NCBI GenBank assembly: GCA_002631855.1
Contig: NTLF01000017.1
Location: forward strand, 248,001-312,000
Direction: 5' to 3'
Length of the DNA: 64,000 nucleotides
Source of the DNA: Zunongwangia sp. ESRF-bin46
Lineage (GTDB): Bacteria > Bacteroidota > Bacteroidia > Flavobacteriales > Flavobacteriaceae
How positions within the stretch are numbered: position 1 is the first letter of the stretch; the number at the start of each line of letters is the position of its first letter. A model generated the notes under the pieces. The model was not told the origin of the DNA, did no database searches, and saw only the letters and a list, made by a program, of their open reading frames with translations. This document shows positions 31,600 through 40,998 of this stretch, piece by piece. The translations under genes and the position numbers were made by a program.

Positions 31600-34518
31600 T
31601 TAATAATCAATGGCATCATAAATAGCTTGCTGAATTTTAGTTCGTAAATCGCTACTTATCAATTTTCTATTTCGGGAATCGGGATAGGTTCTGTTAGATA
31701 AAAATATATACACAATTTCTGCTTCTGGGTCTGCCCAAGCAAACGTTCCTGTAAATCCGCTGTGCCCAAAACTAGTCATGGAAACACAGCCACAAGTAGG
31801 ACCTACATCACCCAGCTGTGGTTTGTCGAAGCCAACCCCTCGCCTTACATCATCCTCACAATAATAGCAAGTATTAAAAGCATCTAAGGTTTCTGGCTTA
31901 AAATAGCGTGTTCCGCCGTAAAAACCTTTCCATAAATACATTTGCATAATCTTGGCAATGTCGTTTGAAGTACTGAACAAACCTGCATGCCCACTTACAC
32001 CTCCCAACATAGCGGCACCTTGGTCATGAACGTAACCTTGCACTTTCTGCATACGGAAGGAGTTATCTTCTTCAGTTGGGACAATCATACTTTTTGGAAA
32101 TTTATTTAACGGTAAATAGGTTGTATGGTTGGCACCCAAAGACTCATAATAATTACGTTGCACTAATGTTTCTAACGGTGCGCCATAGAATTCTTCTAAA
32201 TATTTTTTCAGAATATAATACGGTAAATCACTGTATTTATAACCTCTAACCGGTCGTAACTCACTCTCCTTTATTATTTTAAAAATACTGTCTTGGTAAT
32301 CACGACGCATATAAAGATCTTCCGCAACTGGGATATTAAACTTTTCGGTTGGTGTTTTACTGTAATATTTGGCAGCTGGCTTATGGGTAACGGTATCTAA
32401 GGTATGCGTATAAAACGGAATCCACGCTTTAAGCCGAGCATAATGCGAAAGCATTTCTTTTAAAGTAACATTTGCTTTGTTTGAATATTTATACTCCGGT
32501 AGCATTTCGCCCAACGTTGTATCCATGTTAAGCACTCCTCGGTCAAATAAATTCATTACCATAGGTAAGGTGGCCAAAATTTTAGTTAACGAGGCTACAT
32601 CGTACATGCTATTACCCTGAATAGCATTCTTGTTTTGTTGTGTTTGGTGGCCGAAGGTTTTGTCGTAAATCACTTTTCCTTTGCGAGCGACCAAAATCTG
32701 GGCACCAGGCATCATATTAGCCCATAAACCCACTTTCGCCAAAGAATCTATTTTTTTAAGCTTATAACTGTTTACCCCTACACTTTCTGGAGTTCCATAT
32801 TGTAGGCGTTTTAGTGATTTTGTTTGAAAATGTGTATTAAGAGGAAATGTTTCTCCCAGTGTTACTGGTAACTTTCCATTTGCTTCTCGAGCTCCAAATA
32901 TTAATTGTGCCGAAAGTTGTTGGGATACTTCACTATTTTGATAGGATAGAATCACCCCTTCAAAATTAGTGGCAGTTTTAAGTTCTGAAAGTGCGTAAGG
33001 TCTGGTGAACACATCTAAAATTACTGTGTTTGTTCGGGCTATTTCGTAGATCCAAACCAACTCTTTTTCAGTAAATTTATAATCTTTCCAAGGGTTTTCA
33101 TTGCTTTTATGGAAGCCAATAACTACATAATTATAGTTTTTTAGCTTTTGTATGTAATCATCCAGACTATTCGCTTTTACCCAATCTATATCAGCATATT
33201 TCCGAAGCTCTTCTAAAAAAGGTTTTCCAGAATCATCACCAAAATTTACATAAGCAATTTTCTTTTTCTGTAAATCTTTAATAGGCAAAATCGCTTGATC
33301 GTTTTTAAGCACCGTCAAGGCATTTTCCATTGCTTTTTCATATAAAGCATCGTCATTTACTGTGTTTAATTCATCAACTAAATACGTAGTATCTACAGGT
33401 TGATACGTATTTAAACCCGCTTTATATTTTGCATATAGAATTTTTTTAACCGAATGTGCAAGTCGTTCCTCGGTTATTGTTCCTTCACGGTAAGCATTAA
33501 CCAATAAGGCATGAGCTTTGGGTATATCTTCTGAAATAAGCAACACATCATTTCCTGCTAAAAAAGCGGCTAAATCTATTTCGCCGGGTTTGTCAAAATT
33601 AGCAACACCTCTCATATTTAAAGCGTCGGTAAAAATCAATCCGTTAAAACCGAGTTGTCCTTTTAAAATGTCGGTAACGATTGTTTTTGACAGTGATGAA
33701 GGGAAATTTAATTTATCTTCAAGTGATGGTACATTTAAATGAGCTACCATCACACTGCTCAACCCTTCTTTAATTAATTCTTTGTAGGGATATAGCTCAA
33801 TACTATCAATACGTTGACGCGTATGGTCTATTGTTGGCAATACTTTGTGTGAATCGCTCTCTGTATCACCGTGTCCAGGAAAATGCTTTGCATTTGCAAG
33901 GATTCCAGCTTCTTGAAAGCCTTTCATAAAAGCCAAGGATTTTTCGGTCACATTATCCTTATCCTCTCCAAACGAACGGTTTCCGATTATGGGATTATTG
34001 GGATTAGTGTTTATATCGACCACGGGCGCAAAATTAATGTGCACACCTAACCGCTTACTCTGCTCTCCTATTCGTTTTCCTACTTGACGGACAATATCGT
34101 TATCTTCAATGGCACCAAGAGTCATGTTCCACGGAAACGCATATGTTGAATCCAAGCGCATGGCCAAGCCCCATTCGGCATCCATCCCTATTAATAAGGG
34201 GGTTTTTGAAAGCTCTTGAAACTCGTTATTTAATTTTGCCTGGCGTTTTGGTCCTCCTTTTGAAAATATAACCCCACCAATGTATTGGTTGTTGATTAGG
34301 TCTTTTACCTTGTTGGTTTTAGCTTTTGGTGCACTCGAAAAAACATCGACCATAAAAAGTTGACCAATTTTTTCTTGCAATGACATATTGCCATAAATAC
34401 TATCCACCCATTTTTGTTGATTTTTAAAATCTTCTTTAACTATCAACGGGTTGATTTGCTGACTATAAGCGGAAGTGAAAAGTAATGTAAGCAGTGAGGT
34501 TAATAGCAATTTTTTCAT
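31600..34518 (-). CDS. GH3 beta-N-acetylglucosaminidase-like / serine hydrolase (beta-lactamase class C) fusion
   Basis: 972 residues from the chosen start, with a Sec signal (SAYSQ near 20). The N-terminal half is a GH3 domain: KHFPGHGDT at 211 and catalytic Asp298 in LIFTDALNM, as in NagZ-type enzymes cleaving GlcNAc from muropeptides. A middle GH3 C-terminal-like part (about 405-590) follows. The last 370 residues are a class C beta-lactamase/DD-peptidase-like domain: S643-x-x-K in ASLTKIL, YSD in GYKYSDLPYY, and HSGFTGT near the end. Fusion suits peptidoglycan recycling or turnover in the periplasm. Start moved five codons to MKKLLLTS so the signal peptide begins with lysines. Confidence 0.93.
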   Translation of the reverse strand: MKKLLLTSLLTLLFTSAYSQQINPLIVKEDFKNQQKWVDSIYGNMSLQEKIGQLFMVDVFSSAPKAKTNKVKDLINNQYIGGVIFSKGGPKRQAKLNNEFQELSKTPLLIGMDAEWGLAMRLDSTYAFPWNMTLGAIEDNDIVRQVGKRIGEQSKRLGVHINFAPVVDINTNPNNPIIGNRSFGEDKDNVTEKSLAFMKGFQEAGILANAKHFPGHGDTESDSHKVLPTIDHTRQRIDSIELYPYKELIKEGLSSVMVAHLNVPSLEDKLNFPSSLSKTIVTDILKGQLGFNGLIFTDALNMRGVANFDKPGEIDLAAFLAGNDVLLISEDIPKAHALLVNAYREGTITEERLAHSVKKILYAKYKAGLNTYQPVDTTYLVDELNTVNDDALYEKAMENALTVLKNDQAILPIKDLQKKKIAYVNFGDDSGKPFLEELRKYADIDWVKANSLDDYIQKLKNYNYVVIGFHKSNENPWKDYKFTEKELVWIYEIARTNTVILDVFTRPYALSELKTATNFEGVILSYQNSEVSQQLSAQLIFGAREANGKLPVTLGETFPLNTHFQTKSLKRLQYGTPESVGVNSYKLKKIDSLAKVGLWANMMPGAQILVARKGKVIYDKTFGHQTQQNKNAIQGNSMYDVASLTKILATLPMVMNLFDRGVLNMDTTLGEMLPEYKYSNKANVTLKEMLSHYARLKAWIPFYTHTLDTVTHKPAAKYYSKTPTEKFNIPVAEDLYMRRDYQDSIFKIIKESELRPVRGYKYSDLPYYILKKYLEEFYGAPLETLVQRNYYESLGANHTTYLPLNKFPKSMIVPTEEDNSFRMQKVQGYVHDQGAAMLGGVSGHAGLFSTSNDIAKIMQMYLWKGFYGGTRYFKPETLDAFNTCYYCEDDVRRGVGFDKPQLGDVGPTCGCVSMTSFGHSGFTGTFAWADPEAEIVYIFLSNRTYPDSRNRKLISSDLRTKIQQAIYDAIDY

Positions 34519-34536
34519 AAACCGAAAGTACAAAAA

Positions 34537-35022
34537 CTATGATAAAAAACGATTGTGCCAAGACTCTTTTGCAGGCACTTCCCAATTCTCAAGATATTCT
34601 TCTTTAGTATTCACTAAATTATTAAAAACAATCGTGTTTTTGGAAACCGATTTGCTTTTTGCCATTTTCCTAAAGTCGGAAAGAGGTTTGTGCGCTATAT
34701 AATCACCAGAATAAAACGTAACGTTCATTTTGTCCATTAAATCCACGTTGTACTCTTTCTCCAATGATTGAATAAAATGTACTGAAGCATCAATACTACA
34801 GCCAGATGCCGAGGCAATGGATTGGTTTAAGCCAATAACGATAAAACGGTTGTGTTTAATTTCGAAACCAGCTTGTAAATCAGATCCGTGAGCGGTCCAT
34901 TCTTTTAAAAAAGATGCTGTTTTTGTTTCAATTTCAGCAGTTTCCTCATCAGTAAATTTACGATTGGTTTGGTATATCCAGATTCGAGAGTCGTCTGGTA
35001 AGTTTTTAAAATCTGTAAGCAT
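34537..35022 (-). CDS. Conserved Bacteroidota protein of unknown function (161 aa)
   Basis: Soluble 161-residue protein with RIWIYQTNRKFTDEE near the start, FLKEWTAHG, NRFIVIGLNQSIASASGCSIDASVHFIQ in the middle and a final NLVNTKEEYLENWEVPA. Relatives in Flavobacteriia are often labelled 'ABC transporter ATPase', but no Walker A, Walker B or signature motif is present, so that name is not supported. 18 bases separate it from the GH3 fusion start, suggesting one transcript. The single conserved Cys in SGCSID might be functional. Confidence 0.65.
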   Translation of the reverse strand: MLTDFKNLPDDSRIWIYQTNRKFTDEETAEIETKTASFLKEWTAHGSDLQAGFEIKHNRFIVIGLNQSIASASGCSIDASVHFIQSLEKEYNVDLMDKMNVTFYSGDYIAHKPLSDFRKMAKSKSVSKNTIVFNNLVNTKEEYLENWEVPAKESWHNRFLS

Positions 35023-35064
35023 ATTTTTTATTTTTTTCAGAAGTAAAAGTACTTCAGAAAATTA

Positions 35065-35715
35065 TTATTCTTTAATTACTATAAAAGAAGCGCGATATCC
35101 AGTACCCAAGTTCCATTCTTTTGCTGAAATTAACTGTCCTTTATCATCATAAACATGCAACTCAGCAGTATTGGGACCTGATGTCCCTTGGTTTAACGCT
35201 TCAAAATCTATGGTATTTATTCCTTTTTGTAAAGGTAAATTAATTGTTGTAAATGATGAGTTTAATGATATATCGGACCGTACCACATCTTCATTGACAT
35301 ATACCCGAATGCGATCGCCATCTACATATTCGTGATCGCGGCACATTACGTTTACATATTCACCTTTAGTTGTAACATCCCCTAAATTTTGATTCTGCAA
35401 ATAGGCCGCTAAAACAGGTTTGTCTTTTTTCTGAAAGTATTTTGGTGCTTCATCTGTTTTATAATCCAACAACCCATCATCTGTGCTAAAGTTAATCTCT
35501 GGATCTTCTTCCCCTAGCCCTGGATTTTTATCGTTTGGTTCTTTAGGATTGGTAAGGCCTGGTGTATCACGATCTGGAAGTTCCAGACCGGTTGGAGTAT
35601 CATCTGGAGTGTTTTCAATAGCTTCAAAACGGACACTGGTATTTTGATTATCTATTTGTGCTGCACAGTAGATGGTTGTAAAACCAAAACATATAAATGC
35701 CAAAACATATTTCAT
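35065..35715 (-). CDS. Secreted protein of unknown function (216 aa)
   Basis: 216 residues with a signal peptide (FICFGFTTIYCAAQ) from the ATG at 35715; a longer frame exists but its 13 extra residues spoil the signal. A Pro/Asp/Thr-rich linker follows (about 25-75), then a beta-rich domain with YVNVMCRDHEYVDGDRIRVY, SDISLNSSFTTINLPLQKG and INTIDFEALNQGTSGPNTAEL, resembling flavobacterial secreted beta-sandwich domains. No T9SS sorting motif. Function unknown. Confidence 0.65.
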   Translation of the reverse strand: MKYVLAFICFGFTTIYCAAQIDNQNTSVRFEAIENTPDDTPTGLELPDRDTPGLTNPKEPNDKNPGLGEEDPEINFSTDDGLLDYKTDEAPKYFQKKDKPVLAAYLQNQNLGDVTTKGEYVNVMCRDHEYVDGDRIRVYVNEDVVRSDISLNSSFTTINLPLQKGINTIDFEALNQGTSGPNTAELHVYDDKGQLISAKEWNLGTGYRASFIVIKE

Positions 35716-35802
35716 AGTTGCAATAATTTCTAAAAAAATAAATACAATAAGCACGCCAAAGATATAGAAGCGTGCAAAGCATTTTCTTAAAAAAAACAGA
35801 AA

Positions 35803-36750
35803 TTAAGCACTAGCCCTATTTAAAGTTTCTACTTCTAGGATCGTTAACTCTAAAATAGCAGCTTCTTTAAATGCTTCAAGGTGTTCTTTTTTTGTAGCAC
35901 TAACAATGGGGACGGTCATTAAGGGGTTATGCAATACCCAGGATATGGCAACTGCAGCGGGAGAAACACGGTGGTTTTTTGCTATATCTTTTACTGTGCT
36001 AATTATTTTTTTTGTCCTTTCGTTCCAATGCTTTTTAACGTAACTGGTTCTAGAAGAGTTTTCTATATCTTTTTCTGAAGTATATTTTCCAGTAAGCAAT
36101 CCACTTGCCAATGAAAAATAGGTTGCTACCCCTAAGTTAAACTCTTTACAAACATTTTCAATATCACCTTCAAATTTAGTTCGTTCTATTAAGTTGTATT
36201 CTGGTTGAAAAACCGAATACGCTGGTAGTTCATTCTCTTTTGATACCATCATGGATTCTCGCAAACGTTTTGCTGAAAAATTTGAAGCACCAATATAATG
36301 TACTTTTCTTTCATCAATCAAATCCTTGAAAGCACCTAATGTTTCTTCCGGAGGTGTTTTTTCATCGTCTTTATGCGCATAGTATAAGTTGATACAGTCG
36401 GTTTGTAAGCGGTTTAACGAATTGTCAATAGACTTTTTTATGTGTTTTTCAGAAATATCAATTCCTCCCTGTCCTATATCCATCCCAACTTTGGTGCAAA
36501 GAATGATATCCTTTCGGTTTCCGCGTTCTTTCATCCATTTGCCAATAATTTTTTCAGATTCGCCTCCTGAATTTCCATCAACCCAACGGGAATACACATC
36601 GGCGGTGTCAATACAATTTATGCCTAATTTATATATTGCATCAAGCATTTCAAAAGATTCTTTCTCGTTAAGGGTCCAACCAAAAACATTTCCTCCAAAA
36701 ATAATGGGGGAAACATTTAAAACTGTTCCACCTAGAACTGTTTTTTTCAT
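35803..36750 (-). CDS. Aldo/keto reductase
   Basis: 315-residue NADP-dependent (alpha/beta)8 oxidoreductase. The catalytic tetrad is readable: Asp and Tyr in DTADVYSRW (about D48, Y53), Lys in LCTKVGMD (about 84) and His in YYAHKDDE (about 125). The NADP region is PIVSATKKEHLEAF near the C-terminus. Closest by pattern to AKR-type dehydrogenases such as YajO-like enzymes. Substrate unknown. No neighbour in the same operon is evident. Confidence 0.88.
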   Translation of the reverse strand: MKKTVLGGTVLNVSPIIFGGNVFGWTLNEKESFEMLDAIYKLGINCIDTADVYSRWVDGNSGGESEKIIGKWMKERGNRKDIILCTKVGMDIGQGGIDISEKHIKKSIDNSLNRLQTDCINLYYAHKDDEKTPPEETLGAFKDLIDERKVHYIGASNFSAKRLRESMMVSKENELPAYSVFQPEYNLIERTKFEGDIENVCKEFNLGVATYFSLASGLLTGKYTSEKDIENSSRTSYVKKHWNERTKKIISTVKDIAKNHRVSPAAVAISWVLHNPLMTVPIVSATKKEHLEAFKEAAILELTILEVETLNRASA

Positions 36751-36815
36751 AAAAGTTTATTTTTTATACTAAAGTTGAAAAATAGTTGTTATTTCAACTG
36801 TTATGTTACGACTAA

Positions 36816-37025
36816 TTATTTGTTCTTTTTTTGCCTACTACGCCAAACGAAGAATAAAATTATAAAAACTGCAGGGATAACAATGTAAATTATTATGTCG
36901 GCCGGGTCTGATAAATCTAACGGTTTATTATTATCTGGATGCGGAACTTCTTTCGGGATTTGCGCTTCTGCACTTGAAATTAAAAATATACTGGTTATAA
37001 TGAAGCTTGAAAAATAATTTTTCAT
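36816..37025 (-). CDS. Small secreted/membrane protein (69 aa)
   Basis: 69 residues: signal peptide (SIFLISSAEAQ), a short Pro/Asp-rich spacer (IPKEVPHPDNNKPLDLSDPA) and one C-terminal membrane helix (DIIIYIVIPAVFIILFFVW) ending RSRQKKNK. The result is a single-span protein with its loop outside and basic tail inside. Such short proteins are frequent in Flavobacteriia; no function is known to me. Confidence 0.6.
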   Translation of the reverse strand: MKNYFSSFIITSIFLISSAEAQIPKEVPHPDNNKPLDLSDPADIIIYIVIPAVFIILFFVWRSRQKKNK

Positions 37026-37159
37026 TTGTTTCTTTTAGTATAAAGTACTTAATTTCTACCTTTTCGACATAATTTTTAACAAAAGATGTTAAGAATTTGG
37101 ATTTATGGATTCTAAACCTTATCATGCCCTGTTATTAAAATTAAACATAGGCTATATAT

Positions 37160-38026
37160 ATGAGACAACTTAAGATTACGAAGCAGGTTACCAACAGGGA
37201 AACAAAGTCTTTAAACAGTTATTTACAAGATGTAAGTAAAATTGACATGATTACCGCCGAGGAAGAAGTAGAATTGGCACAACGCATACGGGAAGGTGAT
37301 CAAGCAGCCCTTGAAAAGCTAACGCGGTCTAACCTTCGTTTCGTGATTTCGGTAGCAAAACAGTACCAAAATCAAGGGTTAAGTCTTTCAGACCTTATAA
37401 ATGAAGGAAATGTTGGCTTGGTAAAAGCTGCAAAACGTTTTGATGAAACTCGTGGTTTCAAATTCATTTCGTATGCCGTATGGTGGATTAGACAGTCTAT
37501 TTTACAAGCTATTGCAGAGCAAGCTCGTGTAGTGCGTTTACCGCTTAATAAAATTGGTGATATTAGTAAAATAAATAAAGCCGCTATTCACTTAGAACAA
37601 GTACACCAACGTAAACCTACCGCAGAAGAAATTGCAAAAGAGTTGGATATTTCTGTACGTAAAGTAAAGAGCTCATTGAAAAACTCTAACAAAAGTTTAT
37701 CGATGGATGCTCCTTTTCAAGAGGGTGAAAACGATAACAACTTATATGATGTTATTAGCTCTGGTGAAAGCCCAAACCCAGATAAGTCTTTAATTCACGA
37801 ATCACTTAGAATTGAGATTGATCGTGCTTTAGATACGTTATCTCCTCGAGAAGCAGATGTTGTAAGACTAAACTTTGGACTTGGCGGACAACCCGTTATG
37901 ACCTTGCAAGAAATTGGTGATACGTTTGATCTAAGTAGAGAGCGTGTGCGTCAAATTCGTGAAAAAGCCATTCGTAGATTGCGTCAACAATCCAAAAGTC
38001 ACATCCTGAAAAAGTATTTAGGATAA
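37160..38026 (+). CDS. rpoD: Primary sigma factor (Bacteroidota RpoD/SigA type)
   Basis: 288 residues. Region 1.2 ([20 protein letters not shown]) starts close to the N-terminus, so region 1.1 is absent, as known for Bacteroidota primary sigma factors. Region 2 holds [37 protein letters not shown] and [20 protein letters not shown]; region 3 has [15 protein letters not shown]; region 4 has [16 protein letters not shown] and [18 protein letters not shown]. It would read the TAnnTTTG promoters noted elsewhere in this window. Confidence 0.97.
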   Translation: MRQLKITKQVTNRETKSLNSYLQDVSKIDMITAEEEVELAQRIREGDQAALEKLTRSNLRFVISVAKQYQNQGLSLSDLINEGNVGLVKAAKRFDETRGFKFISYAVWWIRQSILQAIAEQARVVRLPLNKIGDISKINKAAIHLEQVHQRKPTAEEIAKELDISVRKVKSSLKNSNKSLSMDAPFQEGENDNNLYDVISSGESPNPDKSLIHESLRIEIDRALDTLSPREADVVRLNFGLGGQPVMTLQEIGDTFDLSRERVRQIREKAIRRLRQQSKSHILKKYLG

Positions 38027-38095
38027 TATTTTAAGAATATTTTAGAAGCGAGTATACTTTCTAAATGTATCTTTATGTAAATCAACTAAAGATAT

Positions 38096-39913
38096 ATGAC
38101 AATAGAAATTATACTCGTTTTTTCTATTTTACTTATTACCATTCTGTTATTTGCCTTCGAGGTTTTCCCCGTTGATAAAATAGCACTATTCATTATTGTT
38201 TCTTTAGCAATATGTGGTTTGGTAAACCCAGAAGAAGCCATTTCTGGCTTTTCAAATACGGCAACCATTACTGTACTTGCATTAATGATTGTAGCTATTG
38301 GCATGGAAGACACAGGAGTTATCTCTACCCTTGCTAGGTTTTTAAAATCTCTTCACATATTACCTTTTATTATATTGCTTCCTGTTTTTATGTTCATTAC
38401 AGCAGGGATTTCAGCATTTATAAGTACTACGGCCGTAGTAATAGTTTTCATCAAGATTATTTCTGAAATTGCTAAGCGGTTTAATTTACCTGAATCTAAA
38501 CTTCTGCTTCCTATTTCGTTTGCAGGAATTTTAGGTGGTAGCTGTACGTTAATGGGTACCTCTACCAACTTAATTGTAAATTCAGTAGCATTAAACCTAG
38601 GTGCCGAACGGTTTTCCTTTTTTGAGTTTTCTTATTACGGTATTATATTTTTAGTTGTTTCAATAGTGATAATAACCATAGCTTCAAGATGGTTGCCTGG
38701 AGAAAGGAAAGAAACCATTGAAGATGAGTATAAAATTGAAAATTATGTAACCTCGGTTTTTGTTACTGAAAACTCTTCCCTGATAGGAAAGAAAATTGAA
38801 GACACTTTTTTATTCAATAATGAAGACATTTCACTACTTAAAATTTCAAGAAACAGTCAAACCAATAACGCGCCGGGACGTTATATTACCTTAAAGAAAG
38901 GTGACAAACTTCTATTGCTTTGCAATCTTGATAACCTAATGCGCCTTAATGAATTTGAAGGCTTAGACATCCATGAACGCTTAAGTGTAAGTGAAACCGT
39001 TTACAAACTAGAAGATGTTGAAGAAGATGATAACCCAGAAAACTTAGGATTTGCCGAGCTATTAATTCTACCCGGTTCAGCATTAATTGGTAAATCTTTA
39101 AAAGAAATAAGAAGACAATCCATTCAAAATGCTACGCCCATAGCGATACGAAAACGTAAAAACATTCGAAACACAAGGGAAAGACTCATTAGAAAAGACA
39201 TAGGACAAATTGCCTTAAAGCCAGGAGATAGGCTTTTAGTGGAGATACCAAAAGAAGACATTCCCCGATTGGAATTATTGGAAAACGTAGCTATATTACA
39301 GGAACATGAAATACCAAGGGAAAAAAATAATTTTAAAAAGAGTATTGCTTTTGGTATATTGTTATTGATAGTTGGTCTGGCCGCAAGCGGGCTATTAACA
39401 ATATTAATAAGTTCTTTATTGGGAGTAGCTTTATTGTTGCTTTCTAATTGTATTAAATTGACCGATGTGTATCATCGTGTAAACTGGCAGGTAGTCTTTT
39501 TATTGGCAGGTATGATTCCCTTGGGTGTTGCCATGCATAATACAGGTGCCGACCAATGGATATCAGATCAATTACTTATGGTTTTAAGTGGAAAATCAAA
39601 CGTTATAATCATAGGTCTTATTTTTTTGATAACTATGGTCATGAGCGGTGTAATTAGTAACAATGCTACAGCAATTATCATGACACCTATTGCCATTTCG
39701 GTGGCTGTAGGATTACAATTGCCTTTCAAGCCATTTATATTAGCTGTACTGTTTGGAGCTAATTTCAGCTTTTTTACCCCAATGGGGTATCAAACAAACA
39801 CCTTAATATATGGTATGGGCTTTTATAAGTTCAGGCATTTTTTAATCATAGGAGGCATTTTATCCTTAATCCTTTGGATTTTGGGTACTTTTATGCTATC
39901 CACATTACTTTAA
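38096..39913 (+). CDS. SLC13/DASS-family transporter with two TrkA-C domains
   Basis: 605-residue inner-membrane transporter. Membrane spans at about 5-30 and several to 200, then two cytosolic RCK_C (TrkA-C) domains at about 205-300 and 310-405 (FAELLILPGSALIGKSLKEI), then further spans to the end, including SGVISNNATAIIMTPIA and FGANFSFFTPMGYQTN. The N-terminal GFSNTATITVLALMIV and GGSCTLMGTSTNLIVNS are SLC13-type motifs. Substrate could be sulfate, dicarboxylate or another anion. It follows rpoD by 70 bases; the MscS gene follows by 30 bases and may share its transcript. Confidence 0.9.
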   Translation: MTIEIILVFSILLITILLFAFEVFPVDKIALFIIVSLAICGLVNPEEAISGFSNTATITVLALMIVAIGMEDTGVISTLARFLKSLHILPFIILLPVFMFITAGISAFISTTAVVIVFIKIISEIAKRFNLPESKLLLPISFAGILGGSCTLMGTSTNLIVNSVALNLGAERFSFFEFSYYGIIFLVVSIVIITIASRWLPGERKETIEDEYKIENYVTSVFVTENSSLIGKKIEDTFLFNNEDISLLKISRNSQTNNAPGRYITLKKGDKLLLLCNLDNLMRLNEFEGLDIHERLSVSETVYKLEDVEEDDNPENLGFAELLILPGSALIGKSLKEIRRQSIQNATPIAIRKRKNIRNTRERLIRKDIGQIALKPGDRLLVEIPKEDIPRLELLENVAILQEHEIPREKNNFKKSIAFGILLLIVGLAASGLLTILISSLLGVALLLLSNCIKLTDVYHRVNWQVVFLLAGMIPLGVAMHNTGADQWISDQLLMVLSGKSNVIIIGLIFLITMVMSGVISNNATAIIMTPIAISVAVGLQLPFKPFILAVLFGANFSFFTPMGYQTNTLIYGMGFYKFRHFLIIGGILSLILWILGTFMLSTLL

Positions 39914-39943
39914 TAAAAATTAAATATAAAATTATACTATACT

Positions 39944-40837
39944 ATGGATGAGAAAACATTTTCAGTTAATGATGCAATTACAGGCTTATGGGATAAATTA
40001 GGAGGCTGGTTAGATGCCATCATTTTAAAGTTACCCAATTTCGCCGTAGCTATTTTGGTTATGGTAATCTTTTATTTTCTGGCAAGAATCTTATCAAAAT
40101 TTTCGAGAAAAGTTCTCTTAAAAAAGATAAATGAAGAATCCATAAAGCAAATGCTAAGCAAAATAATTTTTGCTATGGTTTTATTGGTTGGGTTTTTCAT
40201 TGCATTAGGCGTGATGGAACTCAATAAGGTATTGACGTCTGTTTTAGCCGGTGCCGGTGTTGTAGGTTTAGCAATTGGTTTAGCACTACAAGGAACGCTA
40301 AGCAATACCTTTTCTGGCCTACTGCTTTCCTTCTTACCAAAAATAAGAATAGGAGATTTTGTAGAAGCTGGAGATCACAAAGGTTATGTTACTGAAATTA
40401 GCCTCCGTAACATTACTATCCGTCAAACAGACAATGAATATGTAGTTATACCTAACTCAATTTTTGTAGATAATCCATTTACAAATTATTCTCTAAGTGA
40501 ACGCTCTCGAGTGGATGTTAGTTGTGGTGTGGGATACGAAGACGACTTGCAGAAAGTTGAAGATATAGTGACCAAAATAATTTCGGACAATTTTCCACAT
40601 CAAGAAGGTGAGGCCATTGATTTTTTCTTTACTGAATTTGGAGATAGCTCTATAAACTTCGTTACCCGTTTTTGGATAGACAGTAAAAAGCCTAAACCAA
40701 AATTAGCGGCACAGCACAAAGCTATTAAACTAATTAAACAACACTTTGACGAAGCTGGTGTTAATATTCCTTTTCCAATACGTACGTTGGATTTTGGAAA
40801 AAATAAACTTCAAATGGCGTCTAAAGAAGAAGATTAA
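39944..40837 (+). CDS. Mechanosensitive channel, MscS family (first of three)
   Basis: 297 residues. Three or so membrane spans in the first 125, the last being the pore helix with GAGVVGLAIGLALQGTLSNTFSGLL (Gly/Ala packing as in E. coli MscS TM3), then the beta domain with RIGDFVEAGDHKGYVTEISLRNI and the VIPNSIFVDNPFTNYS turn, and a C-terminal alpha/beta domain. Length is close to E. coli MscS (286). Predicted to release solutes on hypo-osmotic shock. Confidence 0.93.
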   Translation: MDEKTFSVNDAITGLWDKLGGWLDAIILKLPNFAVAILVMVIFYFLARILSKFSRKVLLKKINEESIKQMLSKIIFAMVLLVGFFIALGVMELNKVLTSVLAGAGVVGLAIGLALQGTLSNTFSGLLLSFLPKIRIGDFVEAGDHKGYVTEISLRNITIRQTDNEYVVIPNSIFVDNPFTNYSLSERSRVDVSCGVGYEDDLQKVEDIVTKIISDNFPHQEGEAIDFFFTEFGDSSINFVTRFWIDSKKPKPKLAAQHKAIKLIKQHFDEAGVNIPFPIRTLDFGKNKLQMASKEED

Positions 40838-40860
40838 TATCTATTCAAATACTTAAAAAC

Positions 40861-40889
40861 AAAACGGGTACAGCAGTATCCGTTTTTTT
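40861..40889 (+). terminator. Hairpin-T terminator after the MscS gene
   Basis: Arms AAAACGGGTAC (40861-40871) and GTATCCGTTTT (40876-40886) with one G-T pair and loop AGCA, then Ts. Confidence 0.85.
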
Positions 40890-40947
40890 AATGTCCTGAT
40901 TTTAAGTTTTTTTAACAAAATAATAGGAAACCTTAACTACCCCGTTA

Positions 40948-40969
40948 TACGTGTTTACACGTATATTTG
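40948..40969 (+). promoter_or_regulatory. Palindrome overlapping the -7 box of the OmpA lipoprotein gene
   Basis: TACGTGT (40948-40954) and ACACGTA (40957-40963) are perfect arms with a 2-base spacer, and TATATTTG (40962-40969), an exact -7 consensus, begins inside the right arm. The ATG is at 40999. The arrangement suggests an operator bound by a dimeric regulator next to or over the promoter. Confidence 0.6.
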
Positions 40970-40998
40970 TCACAACAATAAACCTAAAACTAATTATA

